In this document: positions 39,766 through 50,106 of the stretch, in pieces | How positions within the stretch are numbered: the first letter of the stretch is position 1 | How the letters are laid out: the number at the start of each line of letters is the position of its first letter | Source of the DNA: an uncultured Curvibacter sp. | GTDB taxonomy: Bacteria > Pseudomonadota > Gammaproteobacteria > Burkholderiales > Burkholderiaceae_C | DNA: 64,000 nt | Direction of reading: 5' to 3' | Assembly (NCBI GenBank): GCA_903828535.1 | Contig: CAIKMN010000010.1 | Span: 1 to 64,000 of the forward strand | The notes under the pieces: model-generated | Told to the model about the DNA's origin: nothing | Database searches by the model: none | What the model saw: the letters and a program-made list of their open reading frames with translations, nothing else | Translations under genes and position numbers: made by a program

Positions 39766-40095
39766 TTAGTTACCAACCGTCACGTACACGTGGCACGTGG
39801 GTTTGCTGATGCGATTGCCACGGCCTTTGGCACGGGCGGTGAAACGCTTGAGCGTGGCACCTTGCTCGACGTAAATGGTCTTGACTTTCAGTTCGTCAAT
39901 GTCAGCGCCGTCGTTGTGCTCCGCGTTGGCGATGGCCGACTCGAGCACTTTCTTGACAATACCCGCCGCTTTTTTCTGCGTGAAAGTCAAGATGTTCAAA
40001 GCTTGATCGACCTTTTTGCCGCGGATTAAATCAGCGACAAGACGGCCTTTATCAACAGACAGGCGAACGCCCCGGAGGACTGCACGTGTTTCCAT
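39766..40095 (-). CDS. rplV: 50S ribosomal protein L22
   Basis: L22 lines the peptide exit tunnel. The 109-residue product starts [29 protein letters not shown] and includes the tunnel hairpin ([26 protein letters not shown]). Two in-frame ATGs exist; I choose the second (40095) because AAGGA lies six bases before it, while it abuts the first ATG too closely. Confidence 0.97.
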   Translation of the reverse strand: METRAVLRGVRLSVDKGRLVADLIRGKKVDQALNILTFTQKKAAGIVKKVLESAIANAEHNDGADIDELKVKTIYVEQGATLKRFTARAKGRGNRISKPTCHVYVTVGN

Positions 40096-40104
40096 GGTCA
40101 TTCC

Positions 40105-40383
40105 TTATTTCTTCTGGACTTTTTTGTCCGCGGGGTGACCCTTGAAGGTGCGCGTCAAGGCGAATTCGCCGAGCTTGTGGCCCACCATCTGGTCGGTAAC
40201 GTAAACCGGGACGTGTTGTTTGCCGTTGTGAACGGCAATGGTCAAACCGATGAAATCGGGCAAGACCATGGAACGACGTGACCAGGTTTTAATTGGTTTT
40301 TTATCCTTGGTCGCCACCGCTTTTTCAACTTTAGCGATCAGGTGATGGTCAACAAAAGGACCTTTTTTCAGAGAGCGAGTCAT
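40105..40383 (-). CDS. rpsS: 30S ribosomal protein S19
   Basis: S19 sits in the head of the 30S subunit near the A-site finger. The 92-residue protein matches the family: [64 protein letters not shown]. It is placed between rplB and rplV. Confidence 0.98.
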   Translation of the reverse strand: MTRSLKKGPFVDHHLIAKVEKAVATKDKKPIKTWSRRSMVLPDFIGLTIAVHNGKQHVPVYVTDQMVGHKLGEFALTRTFKGHPADKKVQKK

Positions 40384-40393
40384 TGCCTACCCC

Positions 40394-41218
40394 TTACTTT
40401 TTACGACGCGACACGATCATGACCTGTGTGCGCTTGTTGTTACGGGTACGGTAACCCTTGGTGAGATTACCCCAAGGATCCACTGCATGACGGCCTTCGC
40501 CGGTACGACCTTCACCACCACCGTGGGGGTGATCGATCGGGTTCATGGCCACACCGCGAACGGTAGGACGAATGCCCATCCAACGCTTCACACCGGCCTT
40601 GCCCAATTGGCGCAGGCTGTGTTCTTCGTTGGCAACTTCGCCGATGGTGGCACGGCACTCGATGTGGATCTTGCGAACTTCACCGGAGCGCAGGCGAACC
40701 TGAGCGTAAACGCCTTCACGGGCCAGCAAGGTGGCCGAAGCGCCTGCTGAACGGGCGATTTGAGCGCCCTTGCCGGGTTGCATTTCAATCGCGTGGATGG
40801 TGGAACCAACGGGAATGTTGCGAATAGGCAAGGTGTTACCCGCACGAATGGGGGCTTCTGAGCCGCTCATCAGGGTCGCGCCGGCTTCAACACCGCGCGG
40901 GGCGATGATGTAGCGACGCTCACCGTCGGCATAGCACAACAAGGCGATGTGGGCGGTGCGGTTGGGGTCGTATTCGACACGTTCCACTTTGGCAGGTATG
41001 CCGTCTTTGTTGCGCAAGAAGTCAACCACACGGTAGTGGTGCTTGTGACCACCGCCTTTGTGACGCGTGGTCACGTGGCCGTTGTTGTTGCGGCCGGCTT
41101 TTTGGAACTGAGGTTCCAACAGTGAGGCCAAAGGCGCGCCCTTGTAAAGGTGATCGCGCGTCACTTTCACCACAGCACGTTGGCCGGGTGAAGTGGGTTT
41201 CATTTTAATGACAGCCAT
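40394..41218 (-). CDS. rplB: 50S ribosomal protein L2
   Basis: L2 is essential for subunit joining and peptidyl transfer. The 274-residue product has the conserved segment [30 protein letters not shown] near residues 220-250, including the histidine important for activity. It starts 2 bases after the rplW stop. Confidence 0.98.
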   Translation of the reverse strand: MAVIKMKPTSPGQRAVVKVTRDHLYKGAPLASLLEPQFQKAGRNNNGHVTTRHKGGGHKHHYRVVDFLRNKDGIPAKVERVEYDPNRTAHIALLCYADGERRYIIAPRGVEAGATLMSGSEAPIRAGNTLPIRNIPVGSTIHAIEMQPGKGAQIARSAGASATLLAREGVYAQVRLRSGEVRKIHIECRATIGEVANEEHSLRQLGKAGVKRWMGIRPTVRGVAMNPIDHPHGGGEGRTGEGRHAVDPWGNLTKGYRTRNNKRTQVMIVSRRKK

Positions 41219-41220
41219 GA

Positions 41221-41541
41221 TTACGCAGCCTCCCCAGAGAGGTTGAGTTCTTGACCTGGTTGCAGCGTGACATAAGCCTTGCGAACGTTGTCGCGACGGC
41301 CAATGGACTTGCCAAAACGCTTGGTCTTGCCTTTGGTATTCACCACAGATACGCCCTTAACTTCCACCTTGAACATCAATTCCACAGCGGCTTTGATTTC
41401 TGGCTTGGTAGCGTCTTGCAGCACTTTAAAAGTCACCGCGTTGGACACTTCAGCCACCATGGTGGCTTTTTCAGACACGATGGGGGCAACCAACACTTGC
41501 ATCAAACGACCTTCGTCAAACTTGGTAGTTGCGGTGCTCAT
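41221..41541 (-). CDS. rplW: 50S ribosomal protein L23
   Basis: L23 is at the tunnel exit and docks trigger factor and SRP. The 106-residue product contains [45 protein letters not shown] and ends in the [20 protein letters not shown] segment. Its start overlaps the rplD stop by four bases. Confidence 0.97.
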   Translation of the reverse strand: MSTATTKFDEGRLMQVLVAPIVSEKATMVAEVSNAVTFKVLQDATKPEIKAAVELMFKVEVKGVSVVNTKGKTKRFGKSIGRRDNVRKAYVTLQPGQELNLSGEAA

Positions 41542-42158
41542 GCGAACATCTCCTTCAGTTTGTCGATGGCGGCCTTGGTCACCAACACCTTGCGGTAGTG
41601 AACCAAAGACAGGGGATCGGCGTAACGGGGCTCAACGACCAATACATTGGGCAGGTTGCGCGAGGCCAGGTAAAGGTTGTCGTCCACTTCATCAGCGATG
41701 ACCATCACCGATTGCAGATTCATGGCCTTGAACTTGGCAGCCAAGAGCTTGGTCTTGGGGGCTTCTACACTCAAAGAATCAACCACAGCCAAACGGCCTT
41801 CGCGGGCCAGTTGCGAGAAGATGGAAGCCATGCCGGCACGGTACATCTTCTTGTTGATTTTCTGACCAAAGTTTTCGTCAGGCATGTTCGGGAAAATACG
41901 ACCACCCCCACGCCACAGCGGGGAAGACGTCATACCGGCGCGTGCGCGGCCGGTGCCTTTTTGTTTAAAAGGCTTTTTCGTCGAATGGTGAACTTGTTCG
42001 CGGTCTTTTTGAGCGCGGGTACCTTGGCGTGCGTTGGCTTGATAAGCCACGACGATTTGGTGAATCAAGTCTTCGTTGTAATCACGACCAAACACGGTCT
42101 CAGGCGCATCGAATTTCGAAGCGGCTTGGCCTTGGTCATTCAGGAGTTCGAGCTGCAT
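41538..42158 (-). CDS. rplD: 50S ribosomal protein L4
   Basis: L4 reaches into the exit tunnel and in E. coli also represses its own operon by binding the S10 leader. The 206-residue product has the tunnel loop [30 protein letters not shown]. It overlaps rplC by one base and rplW by four. The leader before rplC here is a possible site for autogenous control. Confidence 0.98.
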   Translation of the reverse strand: MQLELLNDQGQAASKFDAPETVFGRDYNEDLIHQIVVAYQANARQGTRAQKDREQVHHSTKKPFKQKGTGRARAGMTSSPLWRGGGRIFPNMPDENFGQKINKKMYRAGMASIFSQLAREGRLAVVDSLSVEAPKTKLLAAKFKAMNLQSVMVIADEVDDNLYLASRNLPNVLVVEPRYADPLSLVHYRKVLVTKAAIDKLKEMFA

Positions 42159-42832
42159 CAGTTCACTCCTTTAGCGGCTTTGGCCTTGACAGCAGGACGC
42201 ACCGTCACGAAGCCACCCTTGGAACCAGGAACAGCGCCCTTGATCAACAAGAGTTGGCGCGTTTCGTCGATGCGAATCACGTCAAGGTTTTGGGTGGTTT
42301 TGGTCACGTCACCGAGATGGCCTGACATTTTCTTGCCAGGGAACACGCGGCCAGGATCTTGCGCCATGGAGATCGAGCCGGGCACATTGTGCGAGCGGCT
42401 GTTACCGTGAGAGGCACGTTGCGAGCTGAAGTTATGGCGCTTAATGGTGCCGGCAAAGCCTTTACCGATGGAGGTGCCTTGCACGTCCACTTTTTGGCCC
42501 ACAGCAAACACCGCATTGGCCGGCACTTGAGCGCCAGCGGCATACTGCGCTGCGACTTCGGCAGACACGCGGAATTCTTGGATGATTTCGCCCGCTTCTA
42601 CGCCTGCTTTAGCAAGGTGACCGGCATTGGGCTTGGTCACGCGCGATGCTTTGCGCGAACCGAACGTGACCTGCAAGGCCACATAGCCATCATTCTCTTG
42701 GGTTTTCACCTGCGTCACGCGGTTGTTAGACACATCGACCACGGTGACAGGAACTGCATCCCCATCATCCGTGAACAAACGCATCATGCCCACCTTGCGA
42801 CCCAGCAACCCCAGTGAGGTGCTAAGACTCAT
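42158..42832 (-). CDS. rplC: 50S ribosomal protein L3
   Basis: L3 is an early-assembly protein near the peptidyl-transferase centre. The 224-residue product contains [52 protein letters not shown], including the glutamine methylation region. It is preceded by a 182-base gap containing its own sigma70 promoter, so it begins a separate transcription unit from rpsJ. Confidence 0.98.
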   Translation of the reverse strand: MSLSTSLGLLGRKVGMMRLFTDDGDAVPVTVVDVSNNRVTQVKTQENDGYVALQVTFGSRKASRVTKPNAGHLAKAGVEAGEIIQEFRVSAEVAAQYAAGAQVPANAVFAVGQKVDVQGTSIGKGFAGTIKRHNFSSQRASHGNSRSHNVPGSISMAQDPGRVFPGKKMSGHLGDVTKTTQNLDVIRIDETRQLLLIKGAVPGSKGGFVTVRPAVKAKAAKGVN

Positions 42833-42908
42833 GTGTTGTTCTCCATATCTTCCACCGTAGCGACTTCAATTGGCCCCTGCGTTTTGACGTGAAAGTGAGT
42901 TAATAAAT

Positions 42909-42928
42909 CTTGGCCAAATTTGACCAAG
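42909..42928 (-). other. Hairpin at the start of the rplC leader
   Basis: CTTGG and CCAAG flank a short AT-rich core; the structure would lie at the 5' end of the transcript from the rplC promoter. It may be part of a ribosomal-protein autoregulation leader, but no homology to the E. coli S10 leader is visible. Confidence 0.35.
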
Positions 42929-42934
42929 CCCTAA

Positions 42935-42963
42935 ATTATAGCAAGGACTCACCACTTGTGCAA
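42935..42963 (-). promoter_or_regulatory. Sigma70 promoter of the rplC-rpsQ operon
   Basis: On the minus strand TTGCAC and TATAAT are separated by exactly 17 bases. The -10 matches consensus perfectly. It gives a leader of about 95 bases before the rplC ATG. Confidence 0.85.
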
Positions 42964-43014
42964 GCCCTTGCTGATTTAGTTTTTTAAACCGCCCTCAGAA
43001 CTTTAGAAAAATTC

Positions 43015-43329
43015 TTATTGCAGTTTGATTTCGACGTCCACACCAGCAGGCAAGTCGAGCTTCATCAAAGCGTCAACGGTTTTGTCGGTGGGGTCCACAA
43101 TGTCCATCAGACGTTGGTGGGTTCGAATTTCGAACTGGTCACGGCTGGTCTTGTTAACGTGTGGTGAACGCAAAATGTCGAAACGCTTCATGCGGGTCGG
43201 CAAAGGGACGGGGCCTTTGACAATCGCGCCCGTGCGCTTGGCGGTGTCGACGATTTCGGCAGCCGATTGGTCGATCAACTTGTAGTCAAACGCTTTCAGG
43301 CGGATGCGGATTTTTTGTTTGGCTGACAT
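43015..43329 (-). CDS. rpsJ: 30S ribosomal protein S10
   Basis: S10 works in the 30S head and as the antitermination factor NusE. The 104-residue product has the typical [30 protein letters not shown] and [35 protein letters not shown]. It follows tuf by 24 bases and so belongs to the str transcript. A 182-base gap with a promoter separates it from rplC. Confidence 0.98.
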   Translation of the reverse strand: MSAKQKIRIRLKAFDYKLIDQSAAEIVDTAKRTGAIVKGPVPLPTRMKRFDILRSPHVNKTSRDQFEIRTHQRLMDIVDPTDKTVDALMKLDLPAGVDVEIKLQ

Positions 43330-43353
43330 GGCTAATTCCTTTTAATTTTCGAA

Positions 43354-44544
43354 TTAAGCCAAGATCGTGGCCACGACACCGGCGCCCACGGTACGACCAC
43401 CTTCGCGGATTGCGAAGCGCAGACCTTCTTCCATGGCAATGGGGTTGATCAGCTTGACCGTGATCGTCACGTTGTCGCCAGGCATCACCATTTCTTTGCC
43501 TTCAGGCAACTCAATCGCACCCGTGACGTCCGTGGTACGGAAGTAAAACTGGGGACGGTAGTTGTTGAAGAAAGGCGTGTGGCGACCCCCTTCGTCTTTG
43601 CTCAAGACGTAGATTTCAGCCGTAAAGTGGGTGTGGGGCTTGACGCTACCTGGCTTGCACAGCACTTGGCCGCGCTCCACCTCTTCACGCTTGGTGCCGC
43701 GCAACAAGATACCCACGTTGTCGCCCGCTTGACCTTGGTCCAGCAGCTTGCGGAACATTTCCACGCCCGTGCAGGTGGTCTTCAAGGTGGGCTTGATACC
43801 GACGATTTCGATTTCTTCGCCGACCTTGATGATGCCGCGCTCGATACGACCGGTCACCACGGTGCCGCGACCCGAGATCGAGAACACGTCTTCAACAGGC
43901 ATCAAGAACGCGCCGTCCACCGCACGCTCAGGCGTGGGGATGTAGGTGTCCAAGGCTTCGGCCAACTTCATGATGGCGCCTTCGCCGAGTTCGCCCTTGT
44001 CGCCATCCAGCGCCAAGCGAGCAGAACCCTTGATGATGGGGGTGTCGTCGCCAGGGAAGTCGTACTTGCTCAGCAATTCACGCACTTCCATTTCAACGAG
44101 TTCGAGTAATTCAGCGTCGTCCACCAAGTCCGCTTTGTTCAAAAACACAATGATGTAAGGCACGCCAACTTGGCGTGACAACAAAATGTGTTCGCGGGTT
44201 TGGGGCATGGGGCCGTCAGCGGCCGAGCACACCAAAATGGCGCCGTCCATTTGAGCCGCGCCCGTGATCATGTTCTTCACATAGTCAGCGTGACCCGGGC
44301 AGTCCACGTGGGCGTAGTGGCGGTTGGCCGTTTCGTATTCCACGTGGGCGGTGTTGATGGTGATGCCACGCGCTTTTTCTTCAGGCGCCGCGTCAATTTG
44401 GTCATAAGCCTTGGCTTCGCCGCCAAACTTTGCCGCCAAAACCGTTGCAATCGCAGCAGTCAGCGTGGTTTTACCATGGTCAACGTGGCCAATCGTGCCC
44501 ACGTTCACGTGGGGCTTGGTCCGTTCAAATTTACCTTTTGCCAT
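43354..44544 (-). CDS. tuf: Elongation factor Tu
   Basis: EF-Tu brings aminoacyl-tRNA to the ribosome with GTP. The 396-residue product has the P-loop [27 protein letters not shown], and the NKAD guanine motif ([13 protein letters not shown]). The three-domain length is standard. It follows fusA after 109 bases and precedes rpsJ. A second tuf copy is common in this group but is not in the window. Confidence 0.98.
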   Translation of the reverse strand: MAKGKFERTKPHVNVGTIGHVDHGKTTLTAAIATVLAAKFGGEAKAYDQIDAAPEEKARGITINTAHVEYETANRHYAHVDCPGHADYVKNMITGAAQMDGAILVCSAADGPMPQTREHILLSRQVGVPYIIVFLNKADLVDDAELLELVEMEVRELLSKYDFPGDDTPIIKGSARLALDGDKGELGEGAIMKLAEALDTYIPTPERAVDGAFLMPVEDVFSISGRGTVVTGRIERGIIKVGEEIEIVGIKPTLKTTCTGVEMFRKLLDQGQAGDNVGILLRGTKREEVERGQVLCKPGSVKPHTHFTAEIYVLSKDEGGRHTPFFNNYRPQFYFRTTDVTGAIELPEGKEMVMPGDNVTITVKLINPIAMEEGLRFAIREGGRTVGAGVVATILA

Positions 44545-44605
44545 TTTTCAATTCTCCAAAGAGCATGCCCGTGTGTGGTTTAACGTCTGCACTGAGTTGC
44601 TGAAT

Positions 44606-44627
44606 CACACCGCACGGGAACGGTGTG
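44606..44627 (-). other. Hairpin in the fusA-tuf gap
   Basis: CACACCG and CGGTGTG form a seven-base stem with an eight-base loop in the 109-base gap between fusA and tuf. It lacks a T-run, so it is more likely an RNA-processing or stability element than a terminator. Confidence 0.4.
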
Positions 44628-44653
44628 GCACCCAATCGCAGACAAAAAAGAAA

Positions 44654-46756
44654 TTACTTGGCGCGTGCTGCCATGATGGCTTCAGCCACATTGCGCGGGG
44701 CTTCCGCGTAGTGCTTGAATTCCATCGTGTAAGTCGCACGGCCTTGGGACATCGAACGCAAGGTGGTCGAGTAACCGAACATCTCAGACAGTGGCACTTC
44801 AGCCTTGATGGCTTTACCGCCACCGGTCATGTCGTCCATGCCTTGAACCATGCCGCGACGTGAGGACAAGTCGCCCATCACGTTACCCGCATAGTCTTCA
44901 GGGGTTTCAACTTCGACAGCCATCATGGGCTCCAAGATGACGGGACCGGCCTTGCGGCAGCCGTCCTTGAAGCCGAAGATGGCGGCCATCTTGAAGGCGT
45001 TTTCGTTCGAGTCCACATCGTGGTAGGAGCCGAAAGTCAAAGTCACCTTCACGTCAACCACGGGATAGCCCGCCAGCACGCCTTGGTTCAAAGCTTCGAT
45101 CACACCCTTTTCAACCGCAGGGATGTATTCGCGAGGCACCACACCGCCCTTGATGGCGTCAACGAATTCAAAGCCCTTGCCGGCTTCGTTGGGTTCGACG
45201 GTCAACACGACGTGGCCATACTGGCCTTTACCGCCGGATTGACGCACAAACTTGCCTTCGACTTCGGTGACTTGCTTGCGAATGGTTTCGCGATAGGCCA
45301 CTTGGGGCTTGCCCACGTTGGCCTCCACACCGAACTCACGCTTCATGCGGTCAACAATAATTTCCAAGTGCAACTCGCCTTGACCGCCAATGATGGTCTG
45401 GCCCGATTCTTCGTCGGTCTGCACGCGGAAGGAGGGATCTTCAGCAGCCAAGCGGCTCAACGCCAAGCCCATTTTTTCTTGGTCGGCCTTGGTTTTGGGC
45501 TCGACCGCTTGGCGAATCACGGAGTCAGGGAACACCATGCGTTCCAAGGTGATCACCGCATTGGGATCGCACAAGGTTTCGCCCGTGGTGACGTCTTTCA
45601 AGCCCACGCAAGCAGCGATGTCGCCCGCGCGGATTTCATCCACTTCTTCACGGTTGTTGGCGTGCATTTGCACAATACGACCAATGCGCTCCTTCTTGCC
45701 GCGCACCGCGTTGTAAACCGTATCGCCCTTTTTCAACACGCCGGCATAGACGCGCACAAAGGTCAACTGGCCCACAAAGGGGTCGGTCATCAACTTGAAT
45801 GCCAAAGCAGCAAATTTTTCGTTGTCGTCGGCCTTGCGGGTAATTTCTTGCTCATCTTCGTCAAAGCCCTTGATGGCTTTCACGTCCAAAGGCGAAGGCA
45901 TGAGTTCAATCACGGCGTCCAACATGCGTTGCACACCCTTGTTCTTGAAGGCGGTGCCACACAACATGGGCTGGATTTCGCCAGCGATGGTGCGGGTGCG
46001 CAGACCGGCTGTAATTTCTTCTTCGGTCAAGTCGCCTTCTTCAAGGTACTTGTTCATCAACTCTTCAGAGGCTTCGGCAGCAGCTTCAACCATCTTTTCG
46101 CGCCATTCTTTGGCTTGCTCAACCAAGTCGGCCGGAATTTCTTCGAAGTTGAACTTCATACCTTGAGACGCTTCGTCCCAAATGATGGCCTTCATTTTGC
46201 GCAAATCGACCACGCCCGTGAAGTTTTCTTCAGCGCCGATGGGGATGACGATCGGCACGGGGTTGGCCTTCAAGCGCAGCTTCATTTGGTCCACGACCTT
46301 GAAGAAGTTGGCGCCGGTGCGGTCCATTTTGTTCACAAAGGCCAAACGGGGCACTTTGTACTTGTTGGCTTGACGCCACACGGTTTCAGACTGGGGCTGC
46401 ACGCCACCCACCGCGCAATAAACCATGCAGGCGCCGTCCAGCACGCGCATGGAACGCTCCACTTCAATCGTGAAGTCCACGTGGCCAGGGGTGTCAATGA
46501 TGTTGATGCGGTGTTCGGGGAAAGACGTGTCCATGCCCTTCCAGAAACAGGTGGTCGCAGCGGACGTGATGGTGATACCACGCTCTTGCTCTTGCTCCAT
46601 CCAGTCCATCGTGGCAGCGCCGTCGTGCACTTCACCAATTTTGTGGTTCACGCCGGTATAGAAAAGAATACGCTCAGTGGTGGTGGTTTTACCAGCGTCA
46701 ATGTGAGCCGAGATACCGATGTTGCGGTAGCGCTCAATGGGGGTAGTGCGGGCCAT
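44654..46756 (-). CDS. fusA: Elongation factor G
   Basis: EF-G drives ribosome translocation with GTP. The 700-residue product shows the P-loop [35 protein letters not shown], and the [10 protein letters not shown] guanine motif, followed by domains II-V through the C-terminal region [20 protein letters not shown]. It lies between rpsG and tuf in the standard str order. The long antisense frame opposite it is a composition artefact. Confidence 0.98.
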   Translation of the reverse strand: MARTTPIERYRNIGISAHIDAGKTTTTERILFYTGVNHKIGEVHDGAATMDWMEQEQERGITITSAATTCFWKGMDTSFPEHRINIIDTPGHVDFTIEVERSMRVLDGACMVYCAVGGVQPQSETVWRQANKYKVPRLAFVNKMDRTGANFFKVVDQMKLRLKANPVPIVIPIGAEENFTGVVDLRKMKAIIWDEASQGMKFNFEEIPADLVEQAKEWREKMVEAAAEASEELMNKYLEEGDLTEEEITAGLRTRTIAGEIQPMLCGTAFKNKGVQRMLDAVIELMPSPLDVKAIKGFDEDEQEITRKADDNEKFAALAFKLMTDPFVGQLTFVRVYAGVLKKGDTVYNAVRGKKERIGRIVQMHANNREEVDEIRAGDIAACVGLKDVTTGETLCDPNAVITLERMVFPDSVIRQAVEPKTKADQEKMGLALSRLAAEDPSFRVQTDEESGQTIIGGQGELHLEIIVDRMKREFGVEANVGKPQVAYRETIRKQVTEVEGKFVRQSGGKGQYGHVVLTVEPNEAGKGFEFVDAIKGGVVPREYIPAVEKGVIEALNQGVLAGYPVVDVKVTLTFGSYHDVDSNENAFKMAAIFGFKDGCRKAGPVILEPMMAVEVETPEDYAGNVMGDLSSRRGMVQGMDDMTGGGKAIKAEVPLSEMFGYSTTLRSMSQGRATYTMEFKHYAEAPRNVAEAIMAARAK

Positions 46757-46837
46757 TTAAATACTCCAAAAGTCGTCGGCAGCACGCTTTTGGCGAGCCA
46801 CCAGACGACAGGGTCTGATTGATGAGTTAAGAAGAAC

Positions 46838-47311
46838 TTAGAAACGGAAGTGGCTGAACGCCTTGTTGGCCTCGGCCATGCGGTGAACTTCGTCACGCTT
46901 TTTCATGGCACCGCCACGGCCTTCGGTGGCCTCGAGCAGCTCGTTGGCCAAGCGTTGCGCCATGGACTTTTCACCGCGCTTGCGAGCGGCTTCTTTGATC
47001 CAACGCATCGACAAAGCCAAGCGACGAACCGGACGGACTTCGACAGGCACTTGGTAGTTGGCACCGCCAACCCGGCGGCTCTTGACTTCGACCATGGGCT
47101 TGACGTTGTTGATCGCCACTTCAAAAGCTTCCATGGGGTTCTTGTCAGGGTGCTTTTTCTCGATCAGTTCCAAGGCACCATAAATGATGCGCTCAGCAAC
47201 CGCTTTTTTGCCGCCTTCCATGATCACATTCATGAATTTAGACAGCTCGACATTACCGAACTTTGGATCCGGCAGAATTTCACGTTTAGGGACTTCGCGA
47301 CGACGTGGCAT
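46838..47311 (-). CDS. rpsG: 30S ribosomal protein S7
   Basis: S7 nucleates assembly of the 30S head. The 157-residue product starts [28 protein letters not shown], the family N-terminus, at the ATG at 47311; the 22 upstream residues in the ORF track are non-coding. In E. coli S7 represses its own synthesis by binding the rpsL-rpsG gap; that gap here is 209 bases long. Confidence 0.97.
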   Translation of the reverse strand: MPRRREVPKREILPDPKFGNVELSKFMNVIMEGGKKAVAERIIYGALELIEKKHPDKNPMEAFEVAINNVKPMVEVKSRRVGGANYQVPVEVRPVRRLALSMRWIKEAARKRGEKSMAQRLANELLEATEGRGGAMKKRDEVHRMAEANKAFSHFRF

Positions 47312-47485
47312 TTGTAAACCTCTTTGCTTCAGTTGGCACCATTTCAGGCACCGCGAGACACCATTCAGGCATCCCACTTACTCGACCCAGCGCTATTTGT
47401 TTAGTTGCAGCACCTTGAGGGTCACTTCGTCCAAAACAGCCAGCCAGGCCATTAGGACACCGATATTTTTCAAGCGCATGACGCA

Positions 47486-47511
47486 CTTGAGGGCCTATTT
47501 GAGCCCTTAAG
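47486..47511 (-). other. Hairpin in the rpsL-rpsG intercistronic region
   Basis: CTTGAGGGC and GCCCTTAAG form a nine-base stem (one G-T pair) with an eight-base loop, starting 9 bases after the rpsL stop. It could be part of an S7 autoregulation site, known from E. coli at the same place, but no sequence match to that site was established. Confidence 0.45.
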
Positions 47512-47520
47512 TTGGCCTGA

Positions 47521-47898
47521 TTAGGCCTTCTTTGGACGCTTAGCGCCGTACTTGGAGCGCGATTGCTTGCGGTCTTTCACGCCTTGCAAGTCGAGCGAAC
47601 CACGCACGATGTGGTACCGCACACCAGGCAAATCCTTGACACGACCGCCGCGAACCAGCACCACGCTGTGTTCTTGCAAGTTGTGGCCTTCACCGCCGAT
47701 GTAGGAAATGACCTCAAAACCGTTGGTCAGGCGCACTTTGGCAACCTTACGCAGAGCGGAGTTAGGCTTTTTAGGCGTCGTGGTGTACACACGGGTGCAC
47801 ACGCCACGGCGCTGTGGAGAGTTTTGCATCGCGGGGCTCTTCGATTTGATCGTTTCGACCTCACGCCCTTGACGCACGAGCTGATTGATGGTTGGCAT
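47521..47898 (-). CDS. rpsL: 30S ribosomal protein S12
   Basis: S12 is in the decoding centre and is the classic streptomycin-resistance protein. The 125-residue product contains [30 protein letters not shown] with the lysine at about residue 43 that is wild-type for streptomycin sensitivity, and [33 protein letters not shown]. It is the first gene of the str operon, with a clear promoter upstream. Confidence 0.98.
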   Translation of the reverse strand: MPTINQLVRQGREVETIKSKSPAMQNSPQRRGVCTRVYTTTPKKPNSALRKVAKVRLTNGFEVISYIGGEGHNLQEHSVVLVRGGRVKDLPGVRYHIVRGSLDLQGVKDRKQSRSKYGAKRPKKA

Positions 47899-47993
47899 AA
47901 CGTCCCTAAACGTTTTAAAAATGAGTCAACGGCCCCCTTGAGACTTCATGGGGAACCCCCTATCGAAACCTGTGAAATTCCGAAAAGCCTTCC

Positions 47994-48022
47994 AATATAC
48001 CAGATCACTGCCCGCTAAGCAA
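47994..48022 (-). promoter_or_regulatory. Sigma70 promoter of the str operon (rpsL)
   Basis: On the minus strand TTGCTT and TATATT are separated by exactly 17 bases, about 90 bases before the rpsL ATG. The leader contains a short GGGGTTCCCC-like palindrome near 47950. It sits just past the 3' end of the carboxypeptidase gene. Confidence 0.8.
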
Positions 48023-48048
48023 GCACCTTTGCCAGACCCGCCCAACCC

Positions 48049-49314
48049 TTACTTGATCCACAAACGCAGGGCATCCCAAGCGCGCCCCAAAAGGCCCGCC
48101 TGCTCGACGCTGGCCAGTGACACCAAAGGCAGCTCTAAATACGGTTGATCCGCCAAAGTCACTTTCAGTTGACCCACCGGCTGACCTTTGAAATAGGGCG
48201 CCACCAACGGATCGGGTCGGGACAAGGTGGCCCGCAACTGGGCGGCGCGCCCTGTTGGCACATCCACCACGATGGCATTCGGCTGGCCCAGCGGCAAAGA
48301 TTTGGCGTTGCCCTTCCAGACGTCAGGGGCCGTGACCGCGACCCCGGCTTCAAACAATTTCACCACTTCAAACGCGGTGTACCCCCAATTGAGGAGTTTT
48401 TGGCTTTCGGTCGCACGGGCATTGTCACTGGCCGCGCCAATCACCACCGACAACAACCTTCGAGGCCCCACCCCGGGGGCCTCCCGCTTGGCAGTGGCAA
48501 TCAAGGAATACCCCCCGGTGTCGCTGTGACCTGTTTTGAGACCGTCCACCGTCGGATCTCTGAGCAACAAGGCATTGGTGTTGTTGCTGGCGGGGGCACC
48601 TGAAGTGCGGTATTGGTATTGGTATGGGTATTGGTATTGTTTCTGTGAAAAATAGGCCATGGACGTCGGAAAGTCCGCCATCAACCGGGTGGCCAGAATG
48701 CTCAAGTCCCGTGCCGTCGTCAATTGGCCGGGTTCACTGGCGCCTTCTGGATTTTTGAAGTGGGTGTTTTTCATGCCCAAAACTTGGGCTTGTTGATTCA
48801 TCATCTCGACGAAGTGGGCTGCATTGCCCCCAACCGCTTCGGCCAAGGCGAGGCTGGCCTCATTTGACGACAAAACAGCCAAGGCTTTGAGCAAGTCTTC
48901 CACAGGCACGCGGGCCTTCGGGTCAAGAAACAAACGGGCACCCGGCATGTGCACGGCTTGTTGACTGATTGCCACCGAGTCATGCAGGTCAATTTTTTTG
49001 GACTTGAGGGCGTCGAAAACCAAATACGCGGTCATCAGCTTGGTCAATGAGGCCGGCTCAACAGGGGCCTCCACGTCTTGTGCTGCCAACATTTGATTTG
49101 CCGTCACATCGATCAACAAATAAGACTTGGCGGCCAGCGCTGGCGGCGTCGGCAGGGTGATTTTTGAAGCCGTTAAAGCAGGCGCCGGGGCGGACCAAGC
49201 GTGAGAGGCGGGACCTGCAAAAAACGCGGCGAAAGTACACAAAGCGGCAAAGGCGTCAAAAGCGACTGCCCCGACCTGCGTTTTTGCACCCTCCCATTGC
49301 AGATAAAAACGCAT
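48049..49314 (-). CDS. D-alanyl-D-alanine carboxypeptidase (PBP5/DacA-DacC type)
   Basis: A low-molecular-mass penicillin-binding protein that trims the terminal D-alanine of peptidoglycan stem peptides in the periplasm. The 421-residue product has a signal peptide (to about residue 45), the SxxK motif SLTK near residue 95, SSN in LSSNEASLALAE, and KTG in VDGLKTGHSDTGGY, so all three active-site motifs are intact. The C-terminal beta domain ends in an amphipathic anchor (WDALRLWIK). A low-complexity insert QYQYPYQYQY precedes the KTG region. I start at the ATG at 49314. Confidence 0.94.
   Translation of the reverse strand: MRFYLQWEGAKTQVGAVAFDAFAALCTFAAFFAGPASHAWSAPAPALTASKITLPTPPALAAKSYLLIDVTANQMLAAQDVEAPVEPASLTKLMTAYLVFDALKSKKIDLHDSVAISQQAVHMPGARLFLDPKARVPVEDLLKALAVLSSNEASLALAEAVGGNAAHFVEMMNQQAQVLGMKNTHFKNPEGASEPGQLTTARDLSILATRLMADFPTSMAYFSQKQYQYPYQYQYRTSGAPASNNTNALLLRDPTVDGLKTGHSDTGGYSLIATAKREAPGVGPRRLLSVVIGAASDNARATESQKLLNWGYTAFEVVKLFEAGVAVTAPDVWKGNAKSLPLGQPNAIVVDVPTGRAAQLRATLSRPDPLVAPYFKGQPVGQLKVTLADQPYLELPLVSLASVEQAGLLGRAWDALRLWIK
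48611..48640. repeat. Hexamer repeat in the carboxypeptidase gene
   Basis: Five units of TATTGG, one with a substitution (TATGGG), encode QYQYPYQYQY around residue 225-234. Being a multiple of three, changes would keep the frame. Confidence 0.85.
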
Positions 49315-49324
49315 CTTTGAATCC

Positions 49325-50014
49325 TCAACCAGGGGCCAACTCAGACTGGCCAAGGTGGGCCAAAACCAATCGTTTGAGCAAGGGCAGTTGACCATGGAAA
49401 AAATGTTCAACACCCGGCACCACCATCACCGGCAAAGCCTGGGGTCTCGCCCAATCCAGCACGCTGCTCAGCGGCACAGTGTCGTCTTGTTCACCGTGAA
49501 TGACCAAAGTTTCTGGATGTAGTTCTTGGGGAATGGGCGCCACTTCAAAACGCGAAGCGGCGGTGCCGACCAAGATCAGTTTGCGAATTGGCCGTACAGA
49601 CTGAGCCGCACCAAGGGGCTGTTCAGCGCCCACTGGGTTGCGCCCTTGCTGCGCCACATGACTGGCCACGAAAGCACCAAACGAAAAACCAGCGATGGCC
49701 AACGGGGTTTGAACATCGGGCACCTGGTCTTGCAACACCGCCCAAAAATCGGCCACTTCGCCTCGGCCCTCGTCCCAAACCCCTTCACTGCGACCGACGC
49801 CCCGAAAGTTAAAGCGCACCGCGTCCCAGCCAGCCTGCAAAAAAGCCCGCGCCAAGGTTTGCACCACTTTGTTGTCCATCGTGCCCCCAAACAGCGGATG
49901 CGGGTGGGCAATCAGCGCCACGCCTCGACTTTGCACAGAGGGCGCCGAATCACGCAAACACGCCAGCACCCCCGCCGGTCCTGCAACGGTGAACTTTTGG
50001 GTTTGGGCATTCAT
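49325..50014 (-). CDS. Alpha/beta hydrolase
   Basis: A 229-residue alpha/beta hydrolase of the short type annotated in Burkholderiales as hypothetical esterase. The opening has ALIAHPHPLFGGTMDNKVVQTLARAF with an HPHP loop, and the nucleophile elbow is AGFSFGAFVA with the catalytic serine. A histidine for the triad lies in VPGVEHFFHG near the C-terminus. No signal peptide is present. It ends 10 bases before the carboxypeptidase start, so the two are probably co-transcribed; substrate unknown. Confidence 0.85.
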   Translation of the reverse strand: MNAQTQKFTVAGPAGVLACLRDSAPSVQSRGVALIAHPHPLFGGTMDNKVVQTLARAFLQAGWDAVRFNFRGVGRSEGVWDEGRGEVADFWAVLQDQVPDVQTPLAIAGFSFGAFVASHVAQQGRNPVGAEQPLGAAQSVRPIRKLILVGTAASRFEVAPIPQELHPETLVIHGEQDDTVPLSSVLDWARPQALPVMVVPGVEHFFHGQLPLLKRLVLAHLGQSELAPG

Positions 50015-50106
50015 TGAATCGCTCCAAATGGCGGGGGCGTCGTCCGATCGCCGATGGGCCCGAACTGCCTTAATTTGGCCATGACGTGGGTCCTTACTTT
50101 GACCAC

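Noticed and set aside
45020-46822. 600-residue plus-strand ORF opposite fusA
   Set aside because: It is a shadow frame in a highly expressed, codon-biased gene. The translation is histidine- and phenylalanine-rich with no domain, and fusA on the other strand is certain.
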